Shown: piece after piece, positions 1 through 12,300 of the stretch
Layout: each line of letters starts with the position of its first letter
Numbering within the stretch: the stretch's first letter is position 1
Origin: Opisthocomus hoazin
Lineage: Eukaryota > Chordata > Aves > Opisthocomiformes > Opisthocomidae
DNA: 64,000 nucleotides
Direction of reading: 5' to 3'
Assembly (NCBI RefSeq): GCF_030867145.1
Contig: NC_134454.1
Span: 45,088,320 to 45,152,319, forward strand
Notes under the pieces: generated by a model
The model's database searches: none
What the model was told of the DNA's origin: nothing
The model's input: only the letters and a program-made list of their open reading frames with translations
Made by a program: the position numbers and the translations under genes

Positions 1-453
1 CGGATGGGGATTCAGGTTTGGCTTCTGCTGCTGCATCTCAGCTTTGCTGTTCCATACAGAAAGCACAGGCAAGACAGAGGGGTAGCACCGCTCCCTCCTG
101 TTTTCCCCCCTGGCCCTTAGTTTGAGCTACCCTTGACCTTTGGTCTACAGGAACAGCCTGCAGGCTAAGAGCAACTCCAGGCTGATATGGTTCCCCCTTC
201 TGCCTCTCCCTCCTAGCCAGGAGCAGCTGCAGCTGGCAGTGTCTCCTGCTGGCTTGCTTAACTCTCAAACACCCACTCCCTCACTATTTTAAGCAGAAGA
301 GACCGTCCCGTGTCCCCCACTTCAATAATCAACCTGGCTCTATCTGGCATCACAATCACATCACCCTTCTGAAAGCCACAGGAATGCTTCTGGAAGCCCT
401 GCACTAATGGATTATCTACATGCTACGTGCAGTTTGGGTGTAGCAATAAATTA

Positions 454-487
454 TTTGTCAACAAATACAGTTTGTCAACAAATACAG
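454..487. repeat. Exact 2 x 17 bp tandem duplication
   Basis: TTTGTCAACAAATACAG occurs twice in direct succession without a mismatch. Confidence 0.95.
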
Positions 488-3014
488 CTGGGAATATACC
501 ATGGCATATTCAGACTACACTTGATGGTCCCATCCAGTTCTTTCCTTTAAGCTCTAACAGATCAAACAATTCTAGCTTCTAATGCCATCAGATTTTATAT
601 TTCATGTTGTGTTTTTGCATCTGACCATTAGAGAAGTGTTCTAGCATGAGATTGAAAATAAATGCCTCAAACTAATAGTCTTACTTCAAAGAACAAGTGC
701 ATTCACTCTTTTTAAAACAAATCTGGTAAGCAGATTACAAACTGTGGCTTGATCTGTGAGCAAGGAGCATTCTGCCTGGATTCACAGTCAAGTGCAGCCG
801 GTCAGAAATTCCCATGCTTGAAATACAGCAGAATATAAATTGTCTGAGCTATTATGTTTTTGTGCATTGCTACACACAATTCCTGTCACGGTGTAAACAC
901 AGTCTACTTTGCAGCTTCAGGTCAGGCAGAAGGTTATTTCTACAGCAAAAGGACAGAAGGCAGAGAGACAGAGGTTCAGCCATCTATCGATACAAACTCT
1001 GACTCAACACAACCGCACTAGGGTTTATATATGCTTACAGCAGATATAAACTGCTCTGCAAAGGGGCTTCATACGGCGGTGCAGCATCTGTGTAGGAGGG
1101 AACTGTGTTCCAGCAGATGTACCAATTTCTTCCCGACAACTCAGCAACTGCAGCCATGCGACCTCCACATACCTCTGTCCAGCTCCTCCATTTCTCACTC
1201 GTGATGCTGCTGTGTCCTTGATCCAATTTTAAGCATGGCAAGGCCTGCTTCCACATACCTGCGAGAACGTTGCTTGGGTCTGGACATTTGCTAGAAGATT
1301 AGACAAATCTGGTGCTTACTCCCTCAGCTTGAGCAGAAAGCCAAAGGCTTGAAGTTTTGTAATTTACCACTATCTATTCGAATGCTTTGGAGTTTTCTGA
1401 GCCAGTCTTGCTCATTTTCAAAGAACGTCCCACTATCTTGAATGTAGGATGACTCAGACAAACACAGCAGAATTTTATTGTCACAGCCCCACACCTGTCT
1501 AAGCCCAGTCCCAACAACTTTCTCTGTAAGCTTCTTTCATGGCAGTTACAGCTACCTCCGCACCAAGCAGTTCAGTTCTTTCTTCTTTCCACATGTGGGA
1601 CACTTTTGCCTTGGTCTTTCCTTCTGCCCCACGCACAGTAAAATCCTCCATATACTTAAATTCTTGTGTGACCTTAGATGTGCAATTGTTTAAATTTCAA
1701 AACAGATACTGTTTAGAAAGGAGTAGTCTATTCTCTTGGAAGAGTGTGACAATCTGTTAGCTTCAAATCTAAATTGACATACCATTAACGTGAATGCTAC
1801 TCTGGTGATAGGTGTTAATTAAGGGTATTGGTAAAAGCAACACTCTTTGTAATCACAGACAAGCTGCAGCCCTGAATATGGAGCCAGGGAACAGAGCATG
1901 TGCATTTCAGTGTTGATAAGCAAGTCAGGACTGGGACACCAGGATATAGTCAAGATCTCAACTCATTCTTGTTGCTTGCCCTTCAGTCTTTGGTCTCTTT
2001 ACCACACAGGACTACACGCGGTAGCAACTTTAGAAAGCTGTAGAAAGAAGATACCTACCCTTAGATAACGGAATTTTGCTTTGGTGATGCCGACATGATA
2101 CAGCTGCATGCCTCCAATGTATGTAGACTGTACTGGGTCACAAAATGTGTATGCACTGGCATTGCATCAGCTTACCTGGAGCTCCAGAGTACCCTTCAAA
2201 CATCTTACTCTTCAGAGATGGCATCCATTGTGTTACTGTATGTTATACCAGGAGAAACTAGGAGCAGAGAGACTGAGTTGCATGACAAAACAGAGATTAG
2301 GAGCCCCAAGGTACCATTTGCAGCTCAGAATATTGTTTTTAATCTCAGAGAAAGAGATAAACATAAACAGTAGATGGCTGCATAAATGAAATGTGACTAA
2401 AGATATCCTTTTTTATGTTTAAGCAGGCAGGTTATCTCTTAAGTAAAGCTTGGGCCTCAGACAGCCCTGTTAGAAACCTGGGTACACTTCAAAATCAAAC
2501 TACTACCAAAGCACAGAATCACACTAAACAGCCTTGTTTTGGGACAAAGCTCCACTTACTTGAGTAAAATAATTTCCTTTGAAAACAATTTTGATGCAAA
2601 CATAGTAATACTGGTAAATTTTATGTTTGCACTGTGCCATCGTGTTATGCTCAGAAAAACACTCATCTCTGGATAATGTTTTCCTTGCTGCCCTTTGCAT
2701 GTGCTTAAGGTTATTAGTATGAGAAGGGCTGGGGAGGTTCAGCTACTGACCATGCAAAATGGTTGTTTATCATTCCAAGGATCTATACATTTATTAACAT
2801 CTTCCAAATCTAGGTAGGCACAGTTACTGCATCAGCATGGTACAAACATTTCCAGGACAGTACTTGTATCTATTGACAGCATGCCTGCACAGTTCTGTTT
2901 ATCTGTTTGAATCATCAGGACTCACACCTCAGTTCCTACTCAGACAGGAGTCGGAGAACACTCCTGTGCTAAATTACTTCAACTTGTGTTTGAAGTATTT
3001 CTTTGGGACTGTAC

Positions 3015-3034
3015 CACTGTGCTTAAGCACAGTG
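3015..3034. repeat. Perfect 20-bp palindrome
   Basis: CACTGTGCTTAAGCACAGTG is identical to its own reverse complement. Confidence 0.95.
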
Positions 3035-3304
3035 TTTTGGGTAGAAATGGCACTTTCCATAGCAACTTCTTCAGTTGACTTTGCCAGCATTTCCTAACAT
3101 CGGAGAGTCATGAACTGTATTAAATTTGATCTAATGAAATTTAAATGAAACTGAGGAGGTAGAAGGCTTAAAATCTGCCTGTTTTGATTTGCTCATGTAT
3201 ATGGCGATCTTCACAGAAACTGACAGACGAAAATTGAGGGTTGCCCATTTGTTAATATTGGCTACACAGAGAACACGTAACAGCTAGAGCTCACTCTAGT
3301 TATT

Positions 3305-3331
3305 TGTTAAGACCAGTGTCTGGTCTTAACA
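3305..3331. repeat. Perfect 11-bp inverted repeat, 5-nt loop
   Basis: The arms are TGTTAAGACCA (3305-3315) and TGGTCTTAACA (3321-3331), with loop GTGTC. Confidence 0.95.
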
Positions 3332-4813
3332 CAGGTGGAAATGGTATGAAAAGTAAAAAGCTGTCATGTATGTATCAATTGCTATCTGTTTTCTGAAGAA
3401 AACCTGTTCGCAGTCTACTCTTTCCTCTGACTAAAAAAATTGCTATTGATATTTCATTTTGTATGTACTCAGTTGAGATGCAAAGTGGAAGACTACATTT
3501 ACATTAAAAATGCACATTCAAGAAATCATTATAGCATTTGAAGAAATTTCCAAGTACCCACTTCAGGTCTTTATTCTTCAGCATAAATCTCAAAATTACA
3601 CAGTTCAGGTGTGACAAAAACTTTGTTAATTTAAATTTTTCTATTCACAGAGAAAATGTAAGAATTTTGACAACCATAAATATTTTCTGCATAGGTATTT
3701 AGAGCTCCCAAAGGAATCTTCTCCGTAACAGGCCCAAAGGCTAAAACATGTGAGACTCAAAACTCCTTTCATTGCAAGTCACCCAAAGAAATCGCAATAA
3801 TAAGAAAAACTAAACATTGATTAAAAAAATTGCATTTACGCACATATATTCTAGTATGTACTTCGGACGCCATCTCTTTAAGGCATGCTGCATTAACTTT
3901 GTGTGAGGCAGCCTCACAGAAGCTAGAAAGGACAGAAAACTTTCTACTGGCTCCACCTCTAGTGCTATTAATGTGCTCTGAATTTTAACTGAACTATACA
4001 AAATGTATATGTAACTAAGCTGTTCTATATCATTTAACATATATTAGGTAACTGTGCTCAATAATAAGAGCAGCCACAATTTATATTCTATGCAAGTGAC
4101 GAATTACAAATGCAACATTGCTTTTAGCACCCAATGTATCTGACTTGACATACGTCAAAGACCTTCACTTTTGATTCCAAAATCTAATTCTAGGGTAATG
4201 AGAAGAGGTTCTCAGTGGACAGAGGCATGCAGCATTTTGGAAATCATTTGGATGGAAGAGTGACTGTCAACCACAGATAAAAGCATCATCACTTGGAATG
4301 AAACAAACCCAACCCTTTCCTATTTTGTCAAAACATCTGAACCTTGTCTTGGATAAAATCTGAAAGGAAAATGCAACTTTCTGTTGAATTAATGTAAGAT
4401 TAGTGCACCCTTTGCAATGTAATGCTTTCTTTACCTTTTTTTATTGAAGTGCATTCAGGCTACTCAAGTTTTTAGTGGCTAGATCCAATGACACACTATT
4501 ATTATTGCACTACCAGCTAGATAATATCTGATTTAAGCACAATTGAGAATGACCCAAAATTCTGTAACTAGATCAATGACCTGCTTTTTACTCTGTAATG
4601 CACAGAAAAGAAGGCCTTGGCATTTTCTGCTTGGCTCACCACTTCATGCACAGGCAGATAATAAGCAATTGTTAGAACTTCAGTGAACTATAGTCACAGG
4701 AAAGCTTATCTGTTATTTGGTGATCATGAGAAAAGGACTGAAATATAATCTTCAGATATGCACGTGTGATACTAGCTTAAACTCAATATAGATGTTAGAC
4801 CAACTCAGCAGTT

Positions 4814-4850
4814 CTGCCTGGCTTGTGTTCTTCCACAAGCCAGTTAGCAG
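4814..4850. repeat. Extended hairpin, 14 paired bases
   Basis: A perfect 10-bp stem (CTGGCTTGTG 4818-4827 / CACAAGCCAG 4834-4843) with loop TTCTTC is extended by CTGC/GCAG pairing (4814-4817 with 4847-4850) after a 3-nt bulge. Confidence 0.9.
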
Positions 4851-6125
4851 CAGTAGTAGGACAAGAGAAGTGCTGCCAAATAGCATTCAACTGGTAGTAG
4901 AGAGGCAATGACAATTTCCTAATGTTAGTTTTGGTTTAGAGCCCTTTTCTACAAACCACATAAGTACATGCTTAAATTCCAGTGACCACTGCAGTGAGAT
5001 GAAGGCAAACTTCAGTTGGCCCCAAATCCCTTCTTTTTAACTTTTTCATTTTCTCTGTTTTGAGGATCTCTATAACTGCACAGGCAACTGTTGACAGAAA
5101 ACATAATTTTCTATCTATTTTTTAATAGTGTCAGATGCTGATTTTTATATTTTAAACAATACTATTTACAGCAATGACACTGCAAAACAAGACAGAAATA
5201 TGAATTATTTTGGTACAGCACAGCTGAATTTGATAATTAGAAGACACATACACGTAAGTTACACCTCAGAGAAAGCCGAGTTTGGCGTCTGCAACAGAAA
5301 AATCTTCCTGCAGTAAAGATTATTCAGTAGGAAAATAACTTTGGTGTTTAAAACTGAAAGACTTGTTGTGACCCTAACTCTGAAAGAATGAAAAAAGCAG
5401 AAGAATAAAAAATGAATCCTTGTCTATAACGCAAACAGAGAGAAAGTGCTTGAGGGTTTGTATTTTAGAGACCAATAGTGAAAAAATTGTTCTTGGAATT
5501 TTTGAAATTCTACCTTTTAAAACACATATCACTGGTAAGTAATCTTCCCTTTAAAAATTCTAACAAAAGCATTGTATTTATTTGACAATATTGGATAGAA
5601 ATAGAACTACTAAAGTTTGACAACAGCAGCTGTCCAGGAGGAAGAAGGAATGCCTAGTGGGTAGCTGGGCTGTAGATGATAGAAAGTAACAGAAATAAAA
5701 AGATTAACAAAGATGTTGGTTGCATTTGCCACGATGATGCTGTTTATTTCATGCCTGAATTTGCCACCATGCTTCGCCTCCTCCAAAATGGTATATTCAG
5801 TGGTCACAGGAGAGCCTGCAGGATTCATCTGCAGCTAGTCATCCTCCTCAACAGTCATGGTATGGATCAATTCACAAATTATCAACTTACAAACCTCGCC
5901 ATTTTTCCTAGCAAAATAATTCTCCATGAAGCCTACAAACCAAATCAACAATGTGGGCTCTTATGCAATCTGAACATGCACTGCTCCATAAATAATTTAC
6001 TAATAATGGGCAATTTCTTGTCCAAAGGAATAAGGAAGGACGATCCTCCTCTTAACCTTAGCTGTTTTTCAGTCGGTTCCTTTGTGAGTGTGCAGCATCT
6101 ACCAATATCACTATGCTACTGTCTG

Positions 6126-6129
<4 letters not shown>

Positions 6130-6162
<33 letters not shown>
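6130..6162. repeat. (TA)n microsatellite, about 16 units
   Basis: Pure TA run. It produces the Tyr-Ile repeat at the end of a chance 172-codon frame (5676-6194). Confidence 0.97.
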
Positions 6163-6167
<5 letters not shown>

Positions 6168-7639
6168 GCACTTCTCATTCAGAAGAAGTACTAGTATTCA
6201 CTAATATTCAAGGTAACCATGACTAAAGATAGAGGGCAGAGAGCTGGTAGTGAATTAAAGATGTTTAAGAAAGTTAAAGGGTCAATTCTGTAAAGTCAAA
6301 TACTAGTACACTGGTGAGTTTCATTCCCAGTGGACACATTCAGAGTAATAACAAGCCTTACAGTTGTCCCACTGAGCAGCTCTCCTGCTGCTAAGCAGCA
6401 AATATTTTCCAGTACTCAGTATGTTGTCTATGTCAAACATGCCTTATTTTAGCACTGACAAGGAAAACAAATTTTCTGAGCTTCCAAACACCGATGTGCA
6501 AAACCAACAGCCCTTGATTGAAGTCAAACCACATATTTGTATAGTATACATCTTTGCTTCATCATTATGAATTTCCCAGCTGAATTTTAATTTCAACCTG
6601 TGTTGCTGAATCAGTGTGTCAATCATTCATAGAATCTAACTCCATCTCAGACTTAAAATACTGTGTTCTTCCACATGCATACATACAGACAAAAAATGAA
6701 CGAAGCTATCTCAGCCTAAGTGATGGATAAGTTTGCTATATAATTCATTCCACATTCAGGCAACACTACTTGTAAAAACTTTTTGAAAAACTTTTATTCT
6801 TCTTTTCTCGTGTTATGTTTGAAATACATTTGCCATTAGCTGGTCCCAGAACAGCAGACAGTGCCCATGCAACACTTGCACAGGAAAGTTGGTAGGGAAC
6901 TTAGTATTCATTAGACAAGAACCTCAGCATTATTTTTATGGTTAGACGGCAAAAATTAGAAATTGTCTGCAGTATCCCCAGATGTCATTTTAAGAACAGC
7001 TATAAGATGCTTTGACTCACAACTTTGCTGAACGCTCCCTAGATCTAGTATTTTTCTTTTTAGATTCTGTTTCTCTGGAGTACTTGCTTTTTGACACTGT
7101 GAGGAGTACTTGACTTCTCTTGCCTATATATTCCCTCCCCCCCACCCCCACACTCTTAAGGGAAAATTATTTTTTTCTTCCATTACAAGAAAATGACAGA
7201 GGTGTGTTATTAAATGATAAAGTTATCCATACACACTAGTTTCAGGTCTTCCTTGCTGAGTTTTCTCATGGTCAAAGCGTTCCTCCACCATCACGAGGCA
7301 GTCGTAGATGGGGTCAGTAAGCCAATGGCTTCAGAAGCGACATATCAATCAACAAAACAAGGCTGAAGTGGAATCCCTTCGAGCACAGGCACGCAAAGAA
7401 GTGCATGCAGAACATCTGTGTTCTGCTGTTCTGGGAAATCAGCACACTTGGGTGCCTCACTGAAATGCCTCGACATTAATGTTCACAGCACGGCGGACAG
7501 GAGTCAGAAGTCTGTGCACAGCTACGGGGCTGCAACCTCCTTGGGATCACAAATATACGGTGGGATAGCTCACACAGCAGGAGTCCTACAACGGATGTAT
7601 CCACCCATCTTTAGCAAGCACAGGCTGTGAAGGCAAAGA

Positions 7640-7985
7640 GGGGGTATGGCATTTCACATGAGAGAACAGCCACTGGAGTTCATGGAGCTCTGCCCCGGGA
7701 CTGCTCAGGAGCCAGCTGAGAGCCTATGGGCCACGCTTTGCAGGCAGACCAACGCAAGTGCTCCTGTAGCACGTATCATAAGATCAGCCTTCTGGTATTC
7801 ACAACCCCTGACACTAGAGGGAAAGTCTGGAGCACAGAAGACTTACACCCAGAAGAGGAGCACACAAGTAGGAAGCACTTAACCAGCCCTGACATACAGA
7901 AGTCCATGGGCCTGGATCAGTTGCACCTATGAGTGCTTAGGGAGCTGGCTGATGTCCTTGCAAGGTCACACAAGGTTCCTCATGC
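7640..7985 (+). mobile_element. Decayed CR1 ORF2 fragment
   Basis: The translation contains SPDIQKSMGLDQLHL, then a stop, then VLRELADVLA. This matches the CR1 segment [29 protein letters not shown] seen in the copy at 47739-49457. It is old and broken by stops; its ends are approximate. The preceding open frame from 7418 may or may not belong to it. Confidence 0.6.
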
Positions 7986-8699
7986 TTGAAGAGAGGAAAT
8001 GCCACTCCTACCTGGCTGAACAGCCAGGCCCTAAGGTTGTGATCAGCAGCACACAGTCCAGTTAGAGACAAGTCATCATCTTCAGGAAAACACTATTAAT
8101 AATAGCACTGTTTTAAAACAAAGGGTGAACCTAGGAAGAGAGGTGCAAAGTTAATGTGTATCAGTTTTAACTGTATCTTTATTGGGAATGACTTGTAATA
8201 ACTGAGCAATCTGGACTTGAAGTGTTAGTAACGTAAGTGCTAGTAACTGGACTAATAACAACTCTGCTGAAGTCTTTAAATTCTATCAACAAACTCTTGG
8301 CTTGCATAGGAAGCGATTCTTTAGCTCACTAGTCGGATGCATGCAACTAGAGAAGAATACAGGCAAACCAGGCTCTACTTTAGATGCAACATGAGCCCTC
8401 ACCGTAGAGAGCACGTCTCATTTTTGATGTTTGCTTCTATATACTTCAGCAAAAGGAGACGGAAAATGCTTTCTTCTTAGACTTGACCTGACATTAACTT
8501 GGGAGATAACAACTTAGCTTAAAGTGCCAGGGGTAAGGAACACTCAGCAGAACTTAAGTAAATCCCCCACAAAGTAAAAAAAAAACCATCAAAAACAAAG
8601 AAAAGTATTTCTTCAGTGCTGACAAACAAATGTGTCCTATTTAAAAATCGTGACACTGTCTTATCAGCTTGTTAAGATAGATAAGGAAGACACATCAGA

Positions 8700-9144
8700 C
8701 ACATACTTCTTAAACAGTTATTTATTAAACCAAACAATTTCCTTTGAAATATGTGCTAATCACCAGAAAAAAGTGTCATCAAGAAAAATAGGTTTGTACA
8801 TATGTATATATAATTTTTACTATACAGATTTTGCAAAGTAAGTGTTTGCATAGATTTCACAGTGCTCCATTATTCCTGTCTAAGATAGCCTATCCTCCTG
8901 AAGTTCTTCGGTACTATCAGGAATGCTTTGGTTCATACTGAATATACTAGATAGAACAATACAAATAAAACAATATTGCATTTTATGACTTACTGGAATA
9001 GCTAATCTTCAAGTAGAAAACCAAATTTGTTTACAGGCAAAGATAAATAAGCCTCACCCTTCTTGTTCTGAAGAAGACAACAATCTTTTCAGACTTCTAC
9101 GAAGTTTTCCATGATGCCTTGTCTTGCTTTCATCTGCCAAGTAT
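8700..9144 (-). other. NXNL2: NXNL2 3' UTR with poly(A) signal
   Basis: On the minus strand an AATAAA hexamer lies at 8726-8721, about 420 nt after the stop. It is followed within about 30 nt by a GT-rich stretch (TATGTGTCTGATGTGTC), the usual downstream element. Cleavage would fall near 8700-8710. This is an inference from motifs only; alternative sites are possible. Confidence 0.6.
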
Positions 9145-9313
9145 TCAGCTAGAAAAATTCTGAAAGATATCTGCACCCTCAAGCCAGTTCCGAAAACAGG
9201 ATAGCCCTTTGTCTCTGATCTGTTTTCTTCCCTTGTCCGTAATGACTTCTCCAGTTTGTTTCACAATCACCAGTTTAGGAATTGCTGTTATGTTGTATTT
9301 CTTCTTCAGATCA
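9145..9313 (-). CDS. NXNL2: NXNL2 coding exon 2 (terminal)
   Basis: This exon encodes residues 101 (last base) to 156, beginning DLKKKYNITAIPKLV and ending ADIFQNFSS with a TGA stop at 9147-9145. The acceptor is CCCTTCAG at 9314-9321. The longer open frame that runs up to 9357 includes intron sequence and is not coding beyond 9313. Confidence 0.95.
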
Positions 9314-12300
9314 CTGAAGGGAAAAAATTGAAAATAAACCACACCGTTAGGGAGCATTTTAAGAAAACTCCTAGTATCTTGTGAAGGGTACTCTGGTCAG
9401 GATGCACGGGAGAGCAGAAGTGATGAGTGCCTGGGCTTCCTCAGAGCTCGAGGCAGAGCACTGCATAGTACAGGGAGATGAACAAGGCTGCAGCTGGGAG
9501 TTTAATGCAGTGAAACCCAGCTTGGGGAGTTCAGAGAGTTGCAGCACCCTTCCTGTAACTGCTCTTCACTGCTGCCTGTAGTCTCCACAGCAGCACTGAC
9601 TCTCACAGACTATACAGAGGTCCATGGCAGGGAAGTGTGACACACCCTTCCACCTTGTTTTTATTAGCCAGAAACAGATGTCTTCTGGTCCTTTTTTATT
9701 GGATAGGAGGAGGATCTCACTTAAATTAGCATTAGACATTTATTCCCATATAATGGTGTTCAAGTGTGCCAATCCCATAGAGCTACTCCCTATAATCTCC
9801 ATTAATGCATGATGCATAACGCTTTAGTGTAAACAGAAGGGACTGCAGAAATGCCTTAAACGCTCTCAGTGAAATAGGCCTTCTACATGCAGAACTGTAA
9901 GCAATCAAAAGATTTGGAATAAGGGCCACCCATCTAAGCTGTCCAAGAATAAAATTTCAACTCATCCTCTGTCCATCACACAGACAATAGCCACCATAAC
10001 TCTATGTCAGAAAAATCCAGCTAGATTACATGTAACTTGGCCCTAAATAGTCTGTTTTACAATAAAAAACCTTAAAATACAGTCAAAAAATTAAAAAGGC
10101 ATACAGTGATGTTCCACAAACGAAATCAGGATCTATTCAAACAATTGATGAGTAGGCAACACAGGAAAAACTAGTAAGAAAAAGACTTCTGAAGGATGGA
10201 AATTTAATGGGATCAAATTCAAGATACATGGAAAATCAATAAAAGTATTATTAATACTGGAAGTAAAAATAACATTTGGGAGGGAAAAACCTAGAGGACA
10301 AAACATCCAGAGATAAACAAAGAAACTTGTTGACACGGGCACACAATAAAGAACAAGGCATGACTACTTACACACCGCGGAGGTGAAAAAGCACAAACAG
10401 CAGGCTATCAGACACATGAAGTAGTAAAATAGAATTCACTGTTTCTACAGATGAGTTGAAAGAGATGAGTAAGGTGTGAACAAAAGGAACATGCAAAACT
10501 AGGAGAAAGAATCAAAGAATACCACACAGTAGCCACTTCAGCTGAGCATGACACAGGCAATAGAAATGGCAAGAGGAAATAAACAGGTCCAGGGAAAACA
10601 GTTTAACAGCTATGACACAGTTCGTTTGTTACAGGACAAAATAAAGAAGAGGAAAAGAGCAAGGCACATAGATCTATCAGTATCTTCTATAAGAGAAATT
10701 CACCTCATTTGGAAGGGTGGTGTTTCAGTGCAAATGAAAAAGTAAAATTCAGGACACAAATAATCCAGAAAAAACCAATTTTGAGACTAAGACTTAATCA
10801 CTAGCACTATCAAAAACTTTCTGGCATGAATTTTTATAATTCACAGAGGTAATTAAAAGACAGTCAATGAACTCTGAGCTCATAAACATCTCAGTGGAGA
10901 TCAGATAAATCCAAAGTTAGCTGTTGAGAGCACTGCTCGACAGGAGGAGCCTCCAGTGTTCCCTGGAATTCGAGAACCCATTCACTTCCCCAGCCGAACT
11001 CAGAAAGAAAAGCAGATAAAGAATGTCTGAAGTTTCCTGCTGTGTTTATCAGGACACTGCAAAAACAAATTCTGTCCAAATACATGGCAACAGCAAAAAC
11101 ACTGCTCTCACTAATGATAAATGTCCAAAGAAGAAAGGAAACCATTTGTTGAATACAAATAAGCAGGCAGAGAAACGGGTTTAGACTGATAGTCATAAAG
11201 TCAGAACCACGTCGGTGTGTTTCCCCACCCTTTTCAAACTCAGCTAAAAGTTAGGAAAAGTGCTACCTACCTCCTACTATGTCTCACTATATGTCATCCT
11301 TGGCACATTTATTCATTGTACTAGGTGTTCACATTAAAGAGCCACGAATGAAACAATATAGATGCTAATGAACTCATAATGGCAGGCAGAAGTTAAACAA
11401 GGTATCTTCTAGCACATGGTCCCTACAAGTGACATTCCACAATTTCAGCAACCAGAATGCAAGCCATGGTGACAGACACGCTGGTATTTAATAGGAAAAG
11501 CAAGGAACATAAAATCTGTACCTAAGACAGAAGTTGTGTAGTCTAAAAGAAATCCCAGAAAAATGTGATCAGTTCTGCGGAAGAGGTCACTGTTTCAGAA
11601 CAGGTAAAAGAAACAGGTTAAGCAAACTGCAAGAGATCAGCTAAAAGTTAACAATCTCCCCAAAACAAATGGAATCCGACTTACGAAAAATTACCTCCCT
11701 GCTTGCCTTATATCAAAGTGAGCGAAAATTAAGCACCTTTAGAAGAACCAGAGGTCAGAGACACAACAAGCAATAATAGGATAGCCAACTACCAAAATAC
11801 AAATAACATCACTCTCAGAAATTAAAAACACTAAATGGAGTCCAAGTGCCTGAGCACCGTCACTACAAGCAAGAACGTCTGCTGTGTAAGGTTCAAAAGC
11901 CAAAGGATTTTGATTGGGTTGAAAAAAAATATTTGTAGACCTTGTTAAAAAACACATGACATTAATATATAGTAATATATCATAATATATCATAATTAAT
12001 ATATAGTAGTATATCATAATATATAGACGTTCTCTACTATTTCCTGGAAGAGTCTTAAAAATACAGAAAATAAGACTTAGGTGAAATACTGGCCCCTGAA
12101 ACACATCTTTCCTTCTGTGTTTCTCCTTAAGAGAAGAAAAATCAATAGGTGAAAGATGCGGCTCTGCCATTACACTGGCTGAGCAATAACGCAGGAAATA
12201 CTATGGAAGCAGCAATAATACAGCTTAGCAACAGGTTTTCTTTCTTATTGAATTCTGAAATAAAAGCAAGCAACCAAGAATCCCCACAGACCTTTCTGAA

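Larger units (their letters stand above)
1..7639. other. Gene-free flank beyond the NXNL2 3' end
   Basis: No gene recognised. Apart from the listed palindrome, hairpins, 17-bp duplication and TA run, it looks like unique AT-rich intergenic sequence; all open frames are short and without a recognisable family. Confidence 0.6.

Noticed and set aside
5676-6194. 172-codon open frame on the plus strand
   Set aside because: No recognisable family, no splice or promoter context, and its end is the translation of the (TA)n run; most likely chance.
7418-7630. Upstream CR1 coding remnant
   Set aside because: A few residues (LKCL..N) recall the CR1 endonuclease start, but the rest does not match well enough to call.
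9314-9357. NXNL2 exon 2 starting at an ATG at 9357
   Set aside because: These codons lie in the intron; the acceptor at 9314-9315 restores the exact family sequence HDLKKKY.
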